This document shows, in pieces, positions 31,490 through 44,400 of a DNA stretch of 64,000 bases (position 1 is its first letter; every line of letters starts with the position of its first letter). The stretch is taken from NCBI RefSeq assembly GCF_963678635.1, contig NC_087065.1:4260020-4324019 (forward strand). The letters are read 5' to 3'. The notes under the pieces were generated by a model. That model had not been told where the DNA came from. It searched no databases and saw only the letters and a list, made by a program, of their open reading frames with translations. Origin of the DNA: Symsagittifera roscoffensis (taxonomy: Eukaryota > Xenacoelomorpha > Acoela > Convolutidae). A program made the translations under genes and the position numbers.

Positions 31490-32130
31490 TCGTGAGCGCA
31501 GTGTAAAACTACGGCTATTCTTTTTTCTAATCTAAGTTGCAGACACAGGTGCCACATTTTTGGCATTTCTTAAGACTTAAGTGAAGACTCTTAAGATTTA
31601 AGGTAAGACCTAAGTAATAAGTTAACTCAGGTGATTCTTAAGACTTACGGTGGCAACTCTTAAGACTTAAAGTAAGAGTTAAATAATAAGTTAACTCATG
31701 TGATTCACTTTATTTATAATGAAATGAACCAAAAAAAGCTATTTGTTTCAAACAACAGTGCAAAAACTCGATTTCAAAAATTCTATTTCATTAAATCTCG
31801 CAGTTTTTAAAATGCTGAATTTATAAATATTGTCGATTTAGGTTTTCCAATTAATAAAATGCAAATTTGACATGGATGCTGTCAGCTTGTTATTTTCCAA
31901 ATTATTACATGCAAAGTTGTGTCTATTCGTATTTAGTGACTCTTTTGCTGCATCGCATTGGCACTTTATTAGCCTATGCAGCTGCTTTTTATTACTATTG
32001 TTTGACGATTGCTAAGCGTTCGTGGCCGAAAGCGCAGGGACTGCGACTCCAAGTTTTGAGGTCGCAGATTCGAATCATAAAAGTACTACTTTGATAAGTT
32101 TTACTATTTCGAGGGTTATTTCTGTTTTAT
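31490..32130 (+). repeat. Composite tRNA-headed repeat, copy i
   Basis: Begins TTTAGCGAGTTTTCGTGAGC, then TTTTTCTAATCTAAGTTGC. A local duplication of about 70 bp (CTCTTAAGA, AATAAGTTAACTCA) at 31580-31700 precedes TTTCAAACAACAGTGC and the tRNA-like core at 32014-32080 (CGTGGCCGAAAGCGCAGG; GATTCGAATC). A 75-codon frame over this copy is not a gene. Confidence 0.6.
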
Positions 32131-34470
32131 TCGCATGAGTTGAAAATTTTGTCACCCATTGTGACTGCTCAATTGCTTTTAGTTTCTGAAATATGACTAA
32201 TAGAGTTTGAGATGCTTTTTTTTAATCGCCCCGTTTGGGGGGATAGAATGATGGAAAAAATTAATCAATTTTATTTGAATTGTTTTCGAGTTTTAAAGAG
32301 GGAATAGAATATTGGTGCTCAGTGTGGTTTTTTCCAAGTCATTTAACATGTCAATTTTGACAAGATTTTTTTTTACCACCGGAAAAGTATCAACGCCGTG
32401 GCTCCAATACGAACATATATTTTGCTTTTGATCAATTTTCGTAAAATGATGGTTGTATGAAAATTGGCAATTGTGAATAAACAACACGCTATAGTTTTCT
32501 TTCTGTTAGCGTGTGAGTGGCGGTTTAACTCGGCTCAAAAATTGTTTCTAAATGACTTAAGACAAGCTATCTGAAACTATTATTACGTTACCAAACTCTA
32601 AGTTTCTAGTAAGGTCACTTTGTACTTTGCAAGGCTTGTGGCCTAATTTGAAATTTTTCAAAAAAAACTTAATCAGTGTTTGATTTTGAAATAAATAAGA
32701 CTTCACCTTCGGATTGTAGGGTAATTCGAAAAATTTACCTGAGTCTTTGACCTGATACGAGCTGATTGGGTTTTATAAAGAGTGTTAAGTTGAAACAAGT
32801 TTCAGGAAAATGGGTGGTAGTTTAAGAACGCTCATGGTATTTAAGACCCATATACCACTGAAGTAAGTTATTTCTTCATAAATGTTTTGATTAATTTTCT
32901 TATCGTCAACGCCGTTTACAGTTTCACCGGTCCTCTAGTTCTTTGACATGTAACCACGCCAATTTCTCCACTCCAATTTCTATGACTGCACTAGGTTTTG
33001 GTTTAATAAAATACAATCCGGAAGTAACCAGACATAATCGAAAAAATATACGTTTATATAGATTGTCGCGGCGTAAAAAAACGGCAAGCAACATCATGGT
33101 ATCTGTAATCAATGAAAATTTTGGGTAGAACGTTTTATTTTTTGGCTAGTTTCCTAAATAATATCCAGTAGGATCATTCTCATAGTAAATTTGACGTCAT
33201 CAACAGGTGCTCGACAGACGGAGTTTTCATTTACCACTTTTCTATCAGTGTCTCCGAAAACCTAGTGTTCCTTTCTCACAGAACTCAATAAACAGTTGTT
33301 TTCATTTCCAGGTTCTTCTTGCTGTTTTCAGAAGTATAAAACGAACAAAACTAGAAAACTAAAACCATTTTTTTCTCAAATTGGGTTGATTTTAGACAAA
33401 AAACGAATAAGACAAAAAGCTTCGGTTTTTATCAAAACCATTATGATATAGCTCACTTTGAAAAAGTCGTGCCCATCATTTTAACTTTAAAAAAAATAAA
33501 TTTTAGCTTCTCATTGTCAAGCAAATTTTACTCCAAAATTTTCGGTTTAATTTCTGACAAATCTATTTTACAGTGAGCTTCTTACATGTTCCAACAAAAT
33601 TTATGTGTAATATTTCTTAAAATTAGCGCAAACGTTTAAAAAAGTTTGCAAGTGTTGGTTGGTTTTTCTTGAAGAAAAATTGACAATTTTCAGCTATAAA
33701 AATTAATATAGGTTCCGTTAAAGTTAATAAATTGGATATCTTTGATCACTATGCTCAAAATATGACCTTAGATAGAAATATGTGTCTGATAAACAATTTA
33801 TAACTCTCGGAACAATTGAGCAATCAAGCAATCCTCTCAAGGATGTATTTTTTAAGCTTGATCCCTCAAACCAGTCTACCGCTACTGGATCATAAATTCA
33901 GCCTCTAGGCATTAGCAGATAACTTGGTACATTTTGTCTCAAGATATGCACCCCTCAAAAATTATCCTGTTAGAAAAAAATCACCATGGGTATCAATTTC
34001 CAATTAAAATGAAATACCTATAAAAAATAAATTACGCTAAGAATTGTTCAACAATCCGTCTGAACAGAAACTCAAAATTACAGAAATACGAGAAGAAAAG
34101 TTAAAAATACGATTTAAAAATTCATGAATTCTTAATACCACAAAAAAGTGTCATCTGCAAAAACCAGTTAGGATCTATTTGAGATATATAATGATGCAAA
34201 AGGTAAAAAAAACTGAATCTCACTTAGAATCTTATTAATCAAATGCAGAGCTCCTGAACGACTTCTTTTATTTCAAAAGTCGCCGAAGTCAATTTTTTGA
34301 ATACTGAACTAGATTTTTCAAAAATTAAAGCAATTGCTGCATCCGTATGGCTGTGTCCATTCACATTGAAGAAAATTAGATGCTACAATATTGATCTCAA
34401 ACAAATTGTATGAGGGACACAACAAAAAATCGAGTTTAGCTTTAAAAATTTGTGAGCCAAAACTGAGTCA
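32131..34470. other. No gene seen
   Basis: AT-rich intergenic DNA. Minus frame 32924-33112 contains a protein-like phrase (IEIGVEKLAWLHVKELEDR), but I found no acceptor or partner exon. The last few hundred bases may be the decayed 5' part of the LINE that follows. Confidence 0.35.
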
Positions 34471-35700
34471 TTAGTTGATAGAGCTGTTGGACGAATGCAT
34501 GAAAAAGGTATCTATCCTGAAGTTTTTAAAATAGTAAAAAAAAAAAGTGGCACATCACAATGATGACAATATCAATGAGACAATTAAGACCAATCCCTCA
34601 AGTTTTTGAACGACTATTTGTCAAAGACCTGTAAAGTCTTCATGAAGTATAAACTATTTTCAAAAGGTCAATTTGAGTTTCGTGAAAAATATTCACCACT
34701 TTTCAGCTTCCTTTGGGGAAAAATATTGAACCAGCGGGTAGCATTTTAGACTTACTAAAAATCTTCGACACTTTGAAACATAAAAAGCTTCTTTAAAAAC
34801 TCGATATATACGGTTGCTGGGCACTGATAAGAAATGTATAGAAAAAAAAATCACTCACCGAATGCAAAACGTAAAATTAGGAAAGTTATCTTCCAATTTA
34901 GAACAAATTGTTAGTGGTGTGCCTCAAGGTTCAATACTAGGACGCCTTCTGTTTCTAATTTACTTCAAGGAAATAACCTAACATTGTGATGGTACAAAAG
35001 CGGTTTTGTTTGCCGATGATATAAATCCAGAACTCAAAAATCAAAAAAAAATACTAATTTGAACAAGATCTGGACAATTTTAACCAATGGTGGAAATCCA
35101 CATTCTTACACAAAATCAAAATAAATCAAAAGAGACTAAATTCAGCAAGAACTCGAAAAAATCTTAAATTAATACTAAGTGGTTCTGATGCGGAATAGGC
35201 TCATTCTGCCAAATGTTTTGCTAATTATGTAAATGAATAATTGAAACTCAAACATCATATTCAGTTTGTTACATCAAATTTATTTTGGAAATCTGTACCG
35301 TATCAAGTAAGCTTTTAATCGAAAGCACCTCTTCAATATCAATATAATTTTTTGAGCCAGTAATTCTATATAGCGTGCTTGTCACATCATTTACCAGTTT
35401 AAATCCAATTCTGAAATTGCAACGGAAAATATGCCGCAATATTTTCAACTGACTATATCGCGAAAGTGTTACAGATGAATTAGTACAAAATTGTAATGCG
35501 ACTTTTTTGAACTCCACATAAACGAACTCGTTAAGAAGCTTGTCAAACAATCTTAACATAATTGAAATTCAAAATAAGGAGGAACTTCGAAGCTTGTCTT
35601 TGAGCTTTTTACCGAAGAATACGGGGTGAAACATTTTATAAGACCTAGACTCTGTGCAGTTTTTAACTACTTTCTTCACTTTTCGGATTATGACAAATAA
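34470..35700 (+). pseudogene. Jockey-like LINE RT remnant
   Basis: Plus-strand coding in shifting frames: MHEKGIYPEVFKIVKK (entry to the RT), then at about 34905-35025 QIVSGVPQGSILGRLLFLIY (motif B) and VLFADDIN (motif C, ADD present). Further on come HIQFVTSN and RACHIIYQFKSNSE-like pieces of the post-RT region. Many stops. The minus frame at 35269-35559 is the shadow of this coding. Confidence 0.7.
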
Positions 35701-35822
35701 GGTTTAACAAATAGCAAATATGACTTTAATAAGTTTGTTCATGATGTGCTAGATTTTTACATCATGAATAGTGATGAACTGTTCAATATTTTCTTCGGGT
35801 GATTAGTAAAAAAAAACTTTAA

Positions 35823-35942
35823 GGACCTTCTCTGGCTGGTGAAGTGCGTCTTTCAGTGCTCAAAGTTGTGGATTCACAGTTGGGCCTTGATGGAGCGATC
35901 GAAAGTCATTCCGATCAATCTAGAAATCACTTGGACTCTCAA
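35823..35942 (+). other. Coding-like segment, unassigned
   Basis: A short island of clearly higher GC than its surroundings. One plus frame reads GEVRLSVLKVVDSQLGLDGA and continues to a possible donor (CAA/GTATAAT at 35943), preceded by an AAG acceptor-like site. Another frame (35839-36027) is also open. No family recognised; could be an exon or an old gene fragment. Confidence 0.25.
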
Positions 35943-36139
35943 GTATAATGAGTTCGGAGAGACCACATTGTTTACCGGGGCCGTTCCCAATAAGCAGAAC
36001 CAAAAAAAAAAATTTCAAAAAAATTAAATTAATTTCAAGATTATTGCCATCAAAGTTAATTGCTCTCACTATATTACTTTTAATTGCGTTTGCGTTTTTA
36101 GGGATGTTTAGTGCATAAAATTAGTGCTTTTGGCTTATT

Positions 36140-36519
36140 GATGTTTTTTTTTAGGTCGACCAAATCGATTTTTTGAGCTCTCCTAAAGCACTGTTTTGCC
36201 CCCTATTTTGGCAAAATTTTCTGCGCCGCAGTCAAATTTTGAAAAAACAGTCAAAAAAGCCGTTTTTGGGCACTTTTTGAAAAATTTTGACCAAAAAATC
36301 GCGTTTTTTTTGGCGCGCGCTCCCCCTCAAAATTAGTATATATTGGCGGCAAAGACGCCTTTAGAAAAATTTTAGGTTCGGTCGGCCAAAAATGGATTTC
36401 TGAAAAAGTATCAAAGGGGGGACCCTTTGGGTCGGCAGGGGGTCGTATCCCTGAGTAAAGAAAACGTCCGCCCCCCCCCCCCCGCCCCCCTCCCCCCTAA
36501 ATCCGCCCCTGGTAAAAAC
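36140..36519. mobile_element. hAT-type MITE relative, left-truncated
   Basis: Matches the complete copy at 37805-38237 from TTTTTTTTAGGT rightward (CGAGCTCTCC, TTTCTGCGCCGCAG, GGGGGACCCTTTGG, TCGGCAGGGGGTCG) and ends CCGCCCCTG at 36511. The left inverted end is missing. A poly-C run of about 15 sits near the right end. Confidence 0.7.
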
Positions 36520-36693
36520 TTTCAATTTTAACACATTTTTAGTTTCAGAGTTTCATTTTGTGCTCTCCTTTTTCCTTTTTTCTCAGCTATCAAAAAAAAC
36601 TATCATGTCCTGCGCAGGATGGATTTTTCTATATAAAAAATCAATTCTATTTTGGCTGAGCTGACGAGTAGGAATTGGAAAACAAATAATGTT

Positions 36694-36711
36694 ACACACA
36701 CACACACACAA
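36694..36711. repeat. (AC)n microsatellite
   Basis: About nine AC units. Confidence 0.9.
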
Positions 36712-37090
36712 ATACCGAAGATTAATATTATTGCTAGCATTGGAAAGTTCGATTTAATCGCAAAAAAAATAGGTTCAATTTATTTTTGTCAGGAACTTTT
36801 CAAACAGATTATTTGCTCGTAAATGGGAAATATTGGTTGTTTGGAAGTTTTGATTTTGTCTTCATAACCTCGAATATTTTGTCCGCAAATTTTGGTATTG
36901 TAAAGAAAAACTTATCTAAATTCGAGATAGTATCCAGCAACGTTTTTTATTGTTTTTTAAATTCAGTTTTGTTTTAAACAAACAGAAGCAGTTTTCTCCA
37001 GGAAAAATTTTATATAAAATGTTTTTTTTTTTCAAATTTTCCAAAGTTTTTTTAGTGCAAAATGCAGGATTGCGCGAGTGGTCTGTAGAA

Positions 37091-37158
37091 TGTATAGAAG
37101 GAATCGAACCTTCAATGGTAGCTCTTGAGGCTGCTGTCTTTACCGTTTGACTATATAC
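37091..37158 (-). repeat. tRNA-like sequence
   Basis: Reading leftward: GTATATAGTCAAACGGTAA (D-arm-like with GG), a central CCTCAAGAG loop, then a perfect T-arm (GAAGG TTCGATT CCTTC) followed by TATAC, which can pair with the 5' GTATA. A CAA triplet sits in the anticodon-loop position, but the anticodon stem has a mismatch. More likely a tRNA-derived repeat or pseudogene than a working tRNA. Confidence 0.4.
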
Positions 37159-37796
37159 GAAGTAACCACTGTGCTAAGCCTGCTACCAGCGCACAATCAC
37201 AACTTCAATTTTATACCAAGCAATTTATCTAAATTGTATTAGACTGAGTGCAGCTTGTATTAGTGATGGCATATAGCTTACCAGACATTTTAGCGAGCGT
37301 TTGATCGAATCTGCTGTTTATTCCAATTTTATACCATAAAATTTCAAATAAGGTATGAGAGCAAAACGTGGTATGATTTGATGTTCAGCGCTAGTTAGCG
37401 TCTAGCAAGCACTTTAAATACAAGAAACGAGCAGGAAAAGTTCAAAGTAGTTTTTGAAAAACTTTGAAATTTTCTACGCCTTTTGCCAAACGTTTAAGTT
37501 CGACCAAATAAGCTTTTAAATCTACAGTGGAGTAGAATAATTGACAAAACGAGAGTAGATCATCTTTTAAATTAACCGACGAAACGAATCAATAATAAAA
37601 AATTAAACGCGTTTTTCTTAAATTGGGTTGATTTTAGACAGCAAAAGATGGAGTCAGACTTGCTTAGAATTTCAGCAGAATTAGTGGTAGTTAAATTTAC
37701 CCAAGAAACAGATCAAATTTTGCATTTTAGTCTATCAGAAAATATGTCAAAACTATTACCTCAACCGGTAACAAAAGTAAGGCAAATTGAGCCTCT

Positions 37797-38245
37797 TATA
37801 TAGCCAGGGGCGGATCTAAGATTTTCTCAACGGGGGGGGGGGGGGGGGGGCAGGCGGATTTTAAAAAAAAATTGGAATTATTTGTCATTTTTTTTAGGTT
37901 GACCAAAGTGAATTTCCGAGCTCTCCCAAAGCACTAAAAAGACCATGTTTTGGGTCAAATTTTCTGCGCCGCAGGCAAAATTTTGAAAAACAAGCCAAAA
38001 AAGGCTTTTTTAGGCACTGTTTGGAAAATTTTCACTAAAAAATTGCGTTTTTTGTCGTGCCTCCCCGTTCAAAATTAGTCTATAATGGCGCCAAAGGCGC
38101 CTTTAGAAAAACTTTAAGGTTTGTCACCAAATATGCATATCTAAAAACAGTACAAAGGGGGACCCTTTGGATCGGCAGGGGGTCGAATCCCTGAGAAGTT
38201 GGGGCGTCCACCCCCGGCCCCCCTAAATCGGCCCCTGTATATAGC
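37797..38245. mobile_element. hAT-type MITE, complete (433 bp)
   Basis: Body 37805-38237 with inverted ends CAGGGGCGGATCTA and TAAATCGGCCCCTG, flanked by 8-bp direct copies TATATAGC (37797-37804, 38238-38245). 8-bp duplications and CAGGGG ends fit the hAT superfamily. A run of about 20 G lies near the left end. No transposase, so non-autonomous. A 70-codon minus frame over it is a shadow. Confidence 0.9.
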
Positions 38246-38738
38246 CCAACAAAGTTTAAGCAGGGTATTATCTTCAAAACATGGCGCAACACATTTAAAA
38301 TTTGTTTTTAATTTTTATTTTTTTTCTGACTTTGAAACAGATTTTTTTGGCTCTAATGAAATTAAATTTATTCATACAAAATTCAGATGGTAAGTTTTGT
38401 TGGCCTAAATTGAGGCTCCCTTTGATATAGTTTTTTCAGCAAATGAACCGGTAGTTTTTGTTTAACTTTTGATTGGTTATTAAAAACTAAAAATGTTTTT
38501 GGGAAAAATGTTGGACCGAATTTTATGAAACATTAGTTCTGCTTAGATTTTTATCAAGATTTGTCTTCATCGTTTTTTTCTAGAGCCCATCGAATCTGAA
38601 AAAATGTTTTAATTTTCATGTTTTATTCCTTTTCTCTGTATATTTTAAACCAGTATTGTAATCTTGAAGCTACTATTGTCCGTACTGCATTTTATCATCA
38701 AAATCATGTCTGACCGCTGCGAAATTTTAATTTTTTCA

Positions 38739-40890
38739 GAACTGCTACAAATCTGAAGCATGTCTTGATTAGACCTGAACCAGGTCTCAACCTTGAACAG
38801 ACCTGCAGGGGGTCAAAAAGTATTGTAAAAGATAGAAAAGTTGTACTCTACAGTTTTCGAACTTTCAAATTGTTTTCAATTATTTAAAAAAACTACAAAA
38901 AAGAACAATTAACCTTAAAACACTTCAAATCTTAGAAAACTTTTCAGTTCATTTTCGCATTTTCAAAGAATCAGACCCTTGTAATAATTGAAATTCATTT
39001 TTCGAACTTTCTTTCTGAATATCTGCAATATAACTCTTCCAGAATTTTTTAAAAGAAAATTCAAGAACAAACTTCGAAACATTGCAAATAATTGATCAAT
39101 GGAGCTGATAGAGCTAACAGAAAAATTTAGTTTTTTGCTCACAATAGAGTCATGTTTTCTCGACAATATTCAAATTAGGTAAATCTATGTTGTTTTTGTC
39201 ATATTATTTCTGGCAAAGAAAGCTCTGGTAAATCTGGACGTGTGAATTATTGCATTATCTTATTGCAAAACGTATAGATATCATCTTAAAAAATCACTAT
39301 TTGATTTTAAACTGTTTGCAACAACTTCCATATACTTTTCGTTGCTCTTTTGGAAACAGTAGACAAATTTTCTCAGTCTCAAATTTTGTACTTGATTTTT
39401 ACTCTTGAGTACAACCTGACACACATCAGAGAAAATAAATAGCGGCCATCTCATAAAAACTCAGAATACTGTTCTTGGATGAATATCTGAAGGTGCCGAT
39501 TAAATGATTTTTTTAAGATTTCTTTTCAAGTTTTTGCGAAGATTCCGCTTGGCAATCCATCCGAATCAGAGAACGTACCGATCTTTGCGTAATTTTTTTC
39601 TAGCTCCGTTTTTGATTCTTGCATCAAAATTTCGATTGTTTGTAAAGTTATTAATGGTTTGCCCATACGTTGATTTGTGGATTAATATCTAAATCTGCCA
39701 ATTGAATGGGTTTTTCGAGAATTCTTTTCAAGACTTTGCGAGGACTTTGCTAGACAATCCGAATCAGAGAATACATCGATCTTTGCGTAATTTTCCCCTT
39801 TTCTGTTTTTGGATTTTTGCCTCGAAGTTTCCATCGTTTGTAAAGTTATTAATGATTTGCCCATACGTTGATTTGTGAATATTCAAATTATTTGCAACTT
39901 TGAACTTGTTGTAATGTATGGTATTCTAGAACTACTACTCGAATTGCTACTAACCTGAAGCATGTCTTGATCAGACCTGAAGCAGATCTACAACTTAAAC
40001 AGACCTGCAGGGGTTCAAAAAATATGTTAAATTATAGAAAAAGTAAAAATCTACAGATTTCAGGATATCGAATTAAACCACTTCGGATCTCAGAAAATGT
40101 TTCAGTTGAATTTCAATGAGACAGACCTTTCTAATAAGTAAAAATCACTTTTCGAACTTCGCGCATTCTTTTTGAAAGACTGCAATATTTTTTTTCCAGA
40201 TTTTTCTAAGGAAAGTTCAAGATTAACTCCGGAATATTGCAAATGATTGATCAATGGAGCTGATAGAGTTTGAAAAACAATTTAATTTTTGATTACAATA
40301 GAGCCATGCTTTCTCGATGATATTCAAATCAGGTAATTTCATGTTGCTCTTGTCGCATTATTTCTGGCAAATAAAGCTCTGGTAAGTTTGGACGTGTGAA
40401 ATATTGCATCATCTTATCGCATAATATATAGATCATCATAAAAAAAATTATTTGGTTGCAAATTGTTTGCAACAATTTCCATGTGTTTTTGTTCGGTATC
40501 TTCTGGAACACACAAATAGAAACAGTAGAAAATTTTTTTGTCGGTCTCAAAATTTTGACTATATTTCAAATCTTGACTACAGCTTGACAACCATCAGAGA
40601 AAATAAATGGCGGCCATGTCATAAAAACTCAGAATGCGGAACTGTTTTTGGATGAATATCTAAATCTGCCAATTGAATGGGTTTTTCGAGATTTCTTTTC
40701 AAGACTTTGCGAGGACTTTGCTTGACAATCCGAATCAGAGAACACATCGATATTTGCGTAATTTTTCCCTTTTCTGTTTTTAGATTCTTGCCTCGAAGTT
40801 TTCATCGTTTGTAAAGTTATTAATGATTTGATCAACCGTTGATTTGTAACTATTTGTAAGATTTGAAATTTGGGAATTTTGCAATGTCTG
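38739..40890. repeat. Diverged 1.2-kb tandem duplication
   Basis: Unit 1 (38739-39941) and unit 2 (39942-40890) align over most of their length: CTGAAGCATGTCTTGAT, AACAGACCTGCAGGGG, TTATTTCTGGCAAA, ATCAGAGAAAATAAAT and CCCATACGTTGATTTGT/CAACCGTTGATTTGT. In unit 1 the segment 39481-39680 is itself duplicated at 39683-39870. Minus frames (40629-40910, 39682-39864) repeat the same peptide text and have an appearance of transposase (IQLADLDIHPKTV in one frame), but I could not assign a family. Confidence 0.75.
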
Positions 40891-41429
40891 ATATGCATGG
40901 CAACTATCATTCGCCTGGCTTCGTCTTATAATTGCTTTATAATTTTCTGTATTTTGATGCTGAAAAATTGAAGTTAAACGTAATCAGTTTCTCTTGTTGA
41001 AAATTTGTGGTGAATTTGTAAATTTTGAACGTTTAATGGACCAAATTTTTAGTTATCAAACTTTGCCTAACGACAAAACTCAAGAAAACGTGAAAAAAAA
41101 AACGTTCTTTGGCTCGTTGAAACCAAAACTATGCAATTTCATGACTATAAATTTTTTCTGACGTTATATGAAAGGAACCAAAATTTGCGCTCGTTTTTAT
41201 TTCCTTCAGACTTATTTTGAATTTCATTTCAGTTTACATTTTAGAAAAATTATGTGGCTTGAAAATTGTCCAAAAACAAGAAATCTAAGAAACTCGATTT
41301 GGCCAAAAAAAAAGAATGTCACAATTGCTACGTCAAAATACTGGTTCGTACAGTAAAAACATTGTGCTTTTAGTCTCTCATCTAGTGATGCGTCAAATAG
41401 AAGACTGGCATTGCCTGAACTCAATTTGA

Positions 41430-44400
41430 ATTAGTCGATCAGTCGGCTTAACTTTGCGCATGTGAAAATCATCGTTAGAAAACTGTTAAATAACGCGCTA
41501 TAGTTCGCCCATAATACCTGTTTTTGAACCTTTATAGCTTTGTAAAAAATGATCACAGGTAAATCACCTGCTTAATTTTGAGCTCAGGGGATCTAAATTG
41601 CCCACAATAATTGAAAGTTCTGTCGAAAATAGCTTTTTACATCGGAGTCCCACTGGAGAAAAAACGAAGACTGTCACTTTCTTCAAAACTCGGAGAATAA
41701 ACTTTCAAAAAAAGTACCGCGTTTTGACTCTAGCTGATTTGATTATTTTGCAGAAACTATACATCTTATGTAAATTTCAATTCAGCCATCCAATCAAATA
41801 TTATTCGTTATACACAATTATGAAATGGCGGCTCGTATCAACGCACAGTCCCAAATTTTTTGAGTGCCCTCAACGTCTTGTAAAGAAATTTTAAAAGCTT
41901 CAATAGAAAAAAAATTTCTTTTATATAAAAATTAGTGTATTTTGTATTTTTTGAAAACTTTCCCGCACACCTTAGCCAAGCACAAAAAAATAGTTTCAAA
42001 AAATGTTCTTAGGTAGAATGTTTTTTTTTTAATTTTGAGCTGAAGACATCACTGGTTTTTAGATGGATGAGAAAATTTTTGTTCAAAAACAGTTATTTGA
42101 ACAAATTTGCAAAATTAAAAAAAGTTGTCTCAAACTGGGTTGATATTAAAACAAAAACGGCGCTCAGACTGGCTCAAAATTTTTCGACAATTTTTATGGC
42201 GAGTATTAGTCGCGAAAATTGCCTCTATTATTAATTCAAGACAGCCGTTTGTGGTAAAAAGAATTTTTGCTTGAATTTTTTAACAGCACACTTTTGGTTA
42301 GAGTATCCTTTTTTGGGAAACAGCGGTCTTTTATTCAAAATTTTTTTCTTCAAAAAGGACCAAAGACAGTTTTCCATCTAATTTTTCTAATCAATTGTCC
42401 TGCGGTTCAAAAACTCAAAAACAAGAGTGCCAAGAAACTCAATTTGATCGGTATAAAAAACTGAGCAAGCCACTACTTGAGAAAAAGTTTTTGTACCTAC
42501 TGGTGGTTTTCTGGTGATTACTGGTGGTGATGTCAAAAACGAATTGTTAATGTTTTTCTAGTACACCGTTAAATGGACCACTTACTTTGCCTCAACCCAA
42601 TTAGAAATGGCCGATGAGTCGTTTTAATGTTCCGCACGTGATATTCGTTAATAAAAACTATTAAACAATGAGCAATATTTCTCACAAATTACCTGTTTTC
42701 AAATCCCTTAATTAGGTAACAAACGGCCACAGGTAAAACACCTGCTTCACTGTGCGTTCAATGTACCATTATCACCAAGGCTCATTGAAAAGTCTGCCGA
42801 AAAAAGCTAGTTAACAGTTTTAATTGAAAAAAAAACTTCACTAGAGAAAAAAACGAAGACTGGAAAGTCGGAACTCAAAATTTAAGAAACTATTCTGAAG
42901 TTTTACTTTTGATTCTAGCTGAATTTAACATTTCTCAGACGCGATACATCTTATAGGTATTCGCCTCAACCAGTCAATTGAAAACTAACCAACAAACACA
43001 AATACGAAACAAGAATGTTCGTATCAGTTCAAAGTCATGCTTGTTCCCACTACACTTCATTGTCTCTGAAACAATTTTTGAGCACTTCAATTAAAAAGAA
43101 ATGATAAAATTTGTAAATGGAAAAAAACTCGAGTGCTAGGAAACACGATTTAGTTGGCATAAGAAAAATCGCTATTTAACAAGTCTAAGCTAAACTGGAA
43201 AAAAAACTTGAGTTGGTCACTTTCCTCAAAAGCATTGTGAATCCAACTGACTTAAACATTTGGCAGAAGCTTTTTAGCTCAAATGTTGTCAATTCAACTA
43301 GTCATCTAAAAGTTGAATAAACAAAACTGCTCGTATTAGGGCGTAGTTAATCAAAAGTTGACTAAGCAAAACTGGGCGCAGTCAGATTTTTCTGACTACC
43401 TCACCGTCTTTGCAACAGATTTGAAAGCTTCAATTTTAAAAATGATACAATTTTTATATGAAAAAAACACCGATTTTTAAAAAAAGAATTTTTTTGAAAA
43501 CTGCAACCCACATCTTAGCCAAATACAAATTGATGTTCTTAGCGACTAGCGCGTTATCAATAACGCCATATAACTCATATTTTGTTTCAATTCAAATCAT
43601 TTTGATTGATTAGCGTACGCGTTCCCCAAAACATTTGCTTTTTAATTATCCCAATTAACTAAATTGTATTTTCCCAAAAACCTATAAATTTTCAAAAAAT
43701 GATAGCAGGTAAAATAAACATAATTGTTTTAATTTGAGCACAGAACTTCACTAAAGTTCCAATGTTATAGAAGCTGTTTATGACTCATCATTCAAACTAG
43801 ATGTTTTGAAAGCACTTAAAAGTTTACAACACCGCTACCTAAAAAAACTCGATCGCAACCCAACTGGAATTTGTCAAGTATCAAGTGATAACATTCACGT
43901 CTAGTACCGCGATAAATTTCTAACTTATCCTGACTGAATCAATTGAGAATGATCAATCAGTCGGTTTAATTTCCGCATGTATTAATCATTAAAAGAAAAA
44001 CGCTAAATAACAAGCAAATTTTCTTCCAAATTACTCATTTTTAAACCGTCATAACTTTGTTAATAAAAATCACAGGTAAGTGTCTGCTTATCGTGACGCT
44101 CAAGGTGCTACTAGCTCCCAGAATGTTGAAAAATTTGTCGAAAATAGCTAGATAACAAGTCAAAATTTAAAAAAAAAAACAATCTTTCTTCAACAAACGG
44201 AACGTAAAAAAATGTTCGGCATTTTGCGTTGTTACTCTAACTGAACTAAACAGTTCGCAAAAGCTATATATCTTAAGTATATAAATCTTAGAAAAAAAAT
44301 TAACCGTTCGACACAATTACGAAACAAGATGGCTCGTATCATCACAAATCTTTAAATATTCTGATTCCCCTTCAACGTCTTTTAACAGTTTTTGAAAACT

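Noticed and set aside
32924-33112. Minus-strand exon (IEIGVEKLAWLHVKELEDR)
   Set aside because: Protein-like phrase and a possible donor, but no acceptor, partner exon or family recognised.
36470-36500. Poly-C tract as a regulatory element
   Set aside because: It is the variable homopolymer near the end of a MITE copy, matched by a poly-G tract in the complete copy.
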